A DNA stretch of 13,172 bases, taken from assembly GCA_018060305.1 (NCBI GenBank), contig JAGOWF010000047.1, forward strand, positions 1-13,172, in the 5' to 3' direction. Below the pieces are notes generated by a model. The model was given only the letters and a program-made list of their open reading frames with translations. It made no database searches and was not told the origin of the DNA. Positions 12,826-13,172 of the stretch are shown piece after piece. The first letter of the stretch is position 1. Each line of letters opens with the position of its first letter. Position numbers and translations under genes: made by a program. The DNA is from Pyrinomonadaceae bacterium. GTDB lineage: Bacteria; Acidobacteriota; Blastocatellia; Pyrinomonadales; Pyrinomonadaceae.

Positions 12826-13172
12826 TTATCCTGCGGCGGCGGCTTCGAGGTCTGCGATGATTATTTTTGTCATGTTGAACATCGCCTGCGTGACACGCTC
12901 TGCTTTTTCGCGGTCCGGGTCAAACAGGTTTTTCATCAACATCGTCGGCGTGACCTGCCACGAAACACCGAATTTATCGGTCAGCCAGCCGCACGGCTGC
13001 CGTTCGCCGCCTTCGCTCAGATTGTCGTAGAAGTGATCGATCTCGTCCTGCGTGTCGGCGGTAATCATAAGGGAGATGCCTTGGGAAAAGACGAAATTAG
13101 GGTGCGGACCGGCGTTGTAACAATGAAAACGCTGACCATCGAGTTCGAAAGTCCCGCCCGCGACCTTGCCGT
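12826..13172 (-). CDS. VOC-family (PhnB-like) protein, 5' end outside window
   Basis: C-terminal part (115 residues) of a vicinal-oxygen-chelate superfamily protein of the PhnB / '3-demethylubiquinone-9 3-methyltransferase domain' type (PF06983). The frame stays open to the right edge, beginning GKVAGGTFELDGQRFHCYNA. Family blocks are visible: FELDGQ, GPHPNFVFSQGISLMITADTQDEIDHFYDNLSEGGE, and the hallmark QPCGWLTDKFGVSWQVTP. The usual ending with a repeated helix (DPDREKAERVTQAMFNMTKIIIADLEAA) is also there. An internal ATG at 13068 is not the start, since the homologous sequence continues upstream. Despite the family name, members are mostly of unknown activity. It is convergent with etfA and unrelated to it in function as far as can be seen. 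Confidence 0.92.
   Translation of the reverse strand, partial: GKVAGGTFELDGQRFHCYNAGPHPNFVFSQGISLMITADTQDEIDHFYDNLSEGGERQPCGWLTDKFGVSWQVTPTMLMKNLFDPDREKAERVTQAMFNMTKIIIADLEAAAAG

Overview
The window is a compact stretch of bacterial chromosome (roughly mid-50s % G+C by eye) holding pyrimidine-synthesis, ribosome/fatty-acid and electron-transfer genes. The protein set suggests a Gram-negative, respiring bacterium: a class 2 quinone-linked PyrD, a Cys-less L32, a FAS-II cluster and EtfBA. Sequence style and gene mix fit Acidobacteriota (Blastocatellia-like), but that placement is inference from memory, not a computed result.

Layout. Minus strand, read right to left from about 4830: pyrR, two small conserved genes of unknown function (78 and 76 aa), a hairpin plus T-tract just before pyrB, then pyrB, pyrC, a 171-aa exported protein and a TerC-family membrane protein. 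Most junctions are tight or overlapping (two ATGA overlaps), so this looks like one pyr operon with extra cargo. Bases 1-82, beyond terC, show nothing I can name. Plus strand: pyrD (4903-5976) diverges from pyrR. A near-consensus promoter overlaps the pyrD stop codon and should drive yceD (DUF177), rpmF, fabH, fabD, acpP, a four-helix-bundle (23S rRNA IVP-type) gene and fabF, probably followed by etfB-etfA. A large hairpin separates etfA from a convergent PhnB-like VOC-family gene cut by the right edge.

How the genes work together. PyrB and PyrC carry out consecutive steps of UMP synthesis and PyrD the next, with PyrR as likely sensor. YceD-L32 and FabH-FabD-ACP-FabF are the usual ribosome/lipid neighbours, but plsX and fabG, often found in this string, are absent. 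EtfAB shuttles electrons between flavoenzymes, commonly acyl-CoA dehydrogenases and an ETF:quinone oxidoreductase.

The unusual layer is repeat DNA. An ~80-bp near-perfect palindrome occurs three times: in fabH-fabD, in fabF-etfB, and inside the reading frame of pyrB, where it is translated as about 30 extra residues. A second repeat type (7-bp units, inverted) brackets the IVP-like gene exactly between acpP and fabF. An 8-bp tandem array abuts the fabH start codon, and a 32-bp-arm hairpin follows etfA. Several genes directly downstream of these repeats lack a visible Shine-Dalgarno sequence. The most testable ideas are the protein-coding palindrome in pyrB, the IVP cassette, and a hairpin before pyrB whose loop contains the stop codon of the upstream gene, which suggests translation-coupled attenuation.
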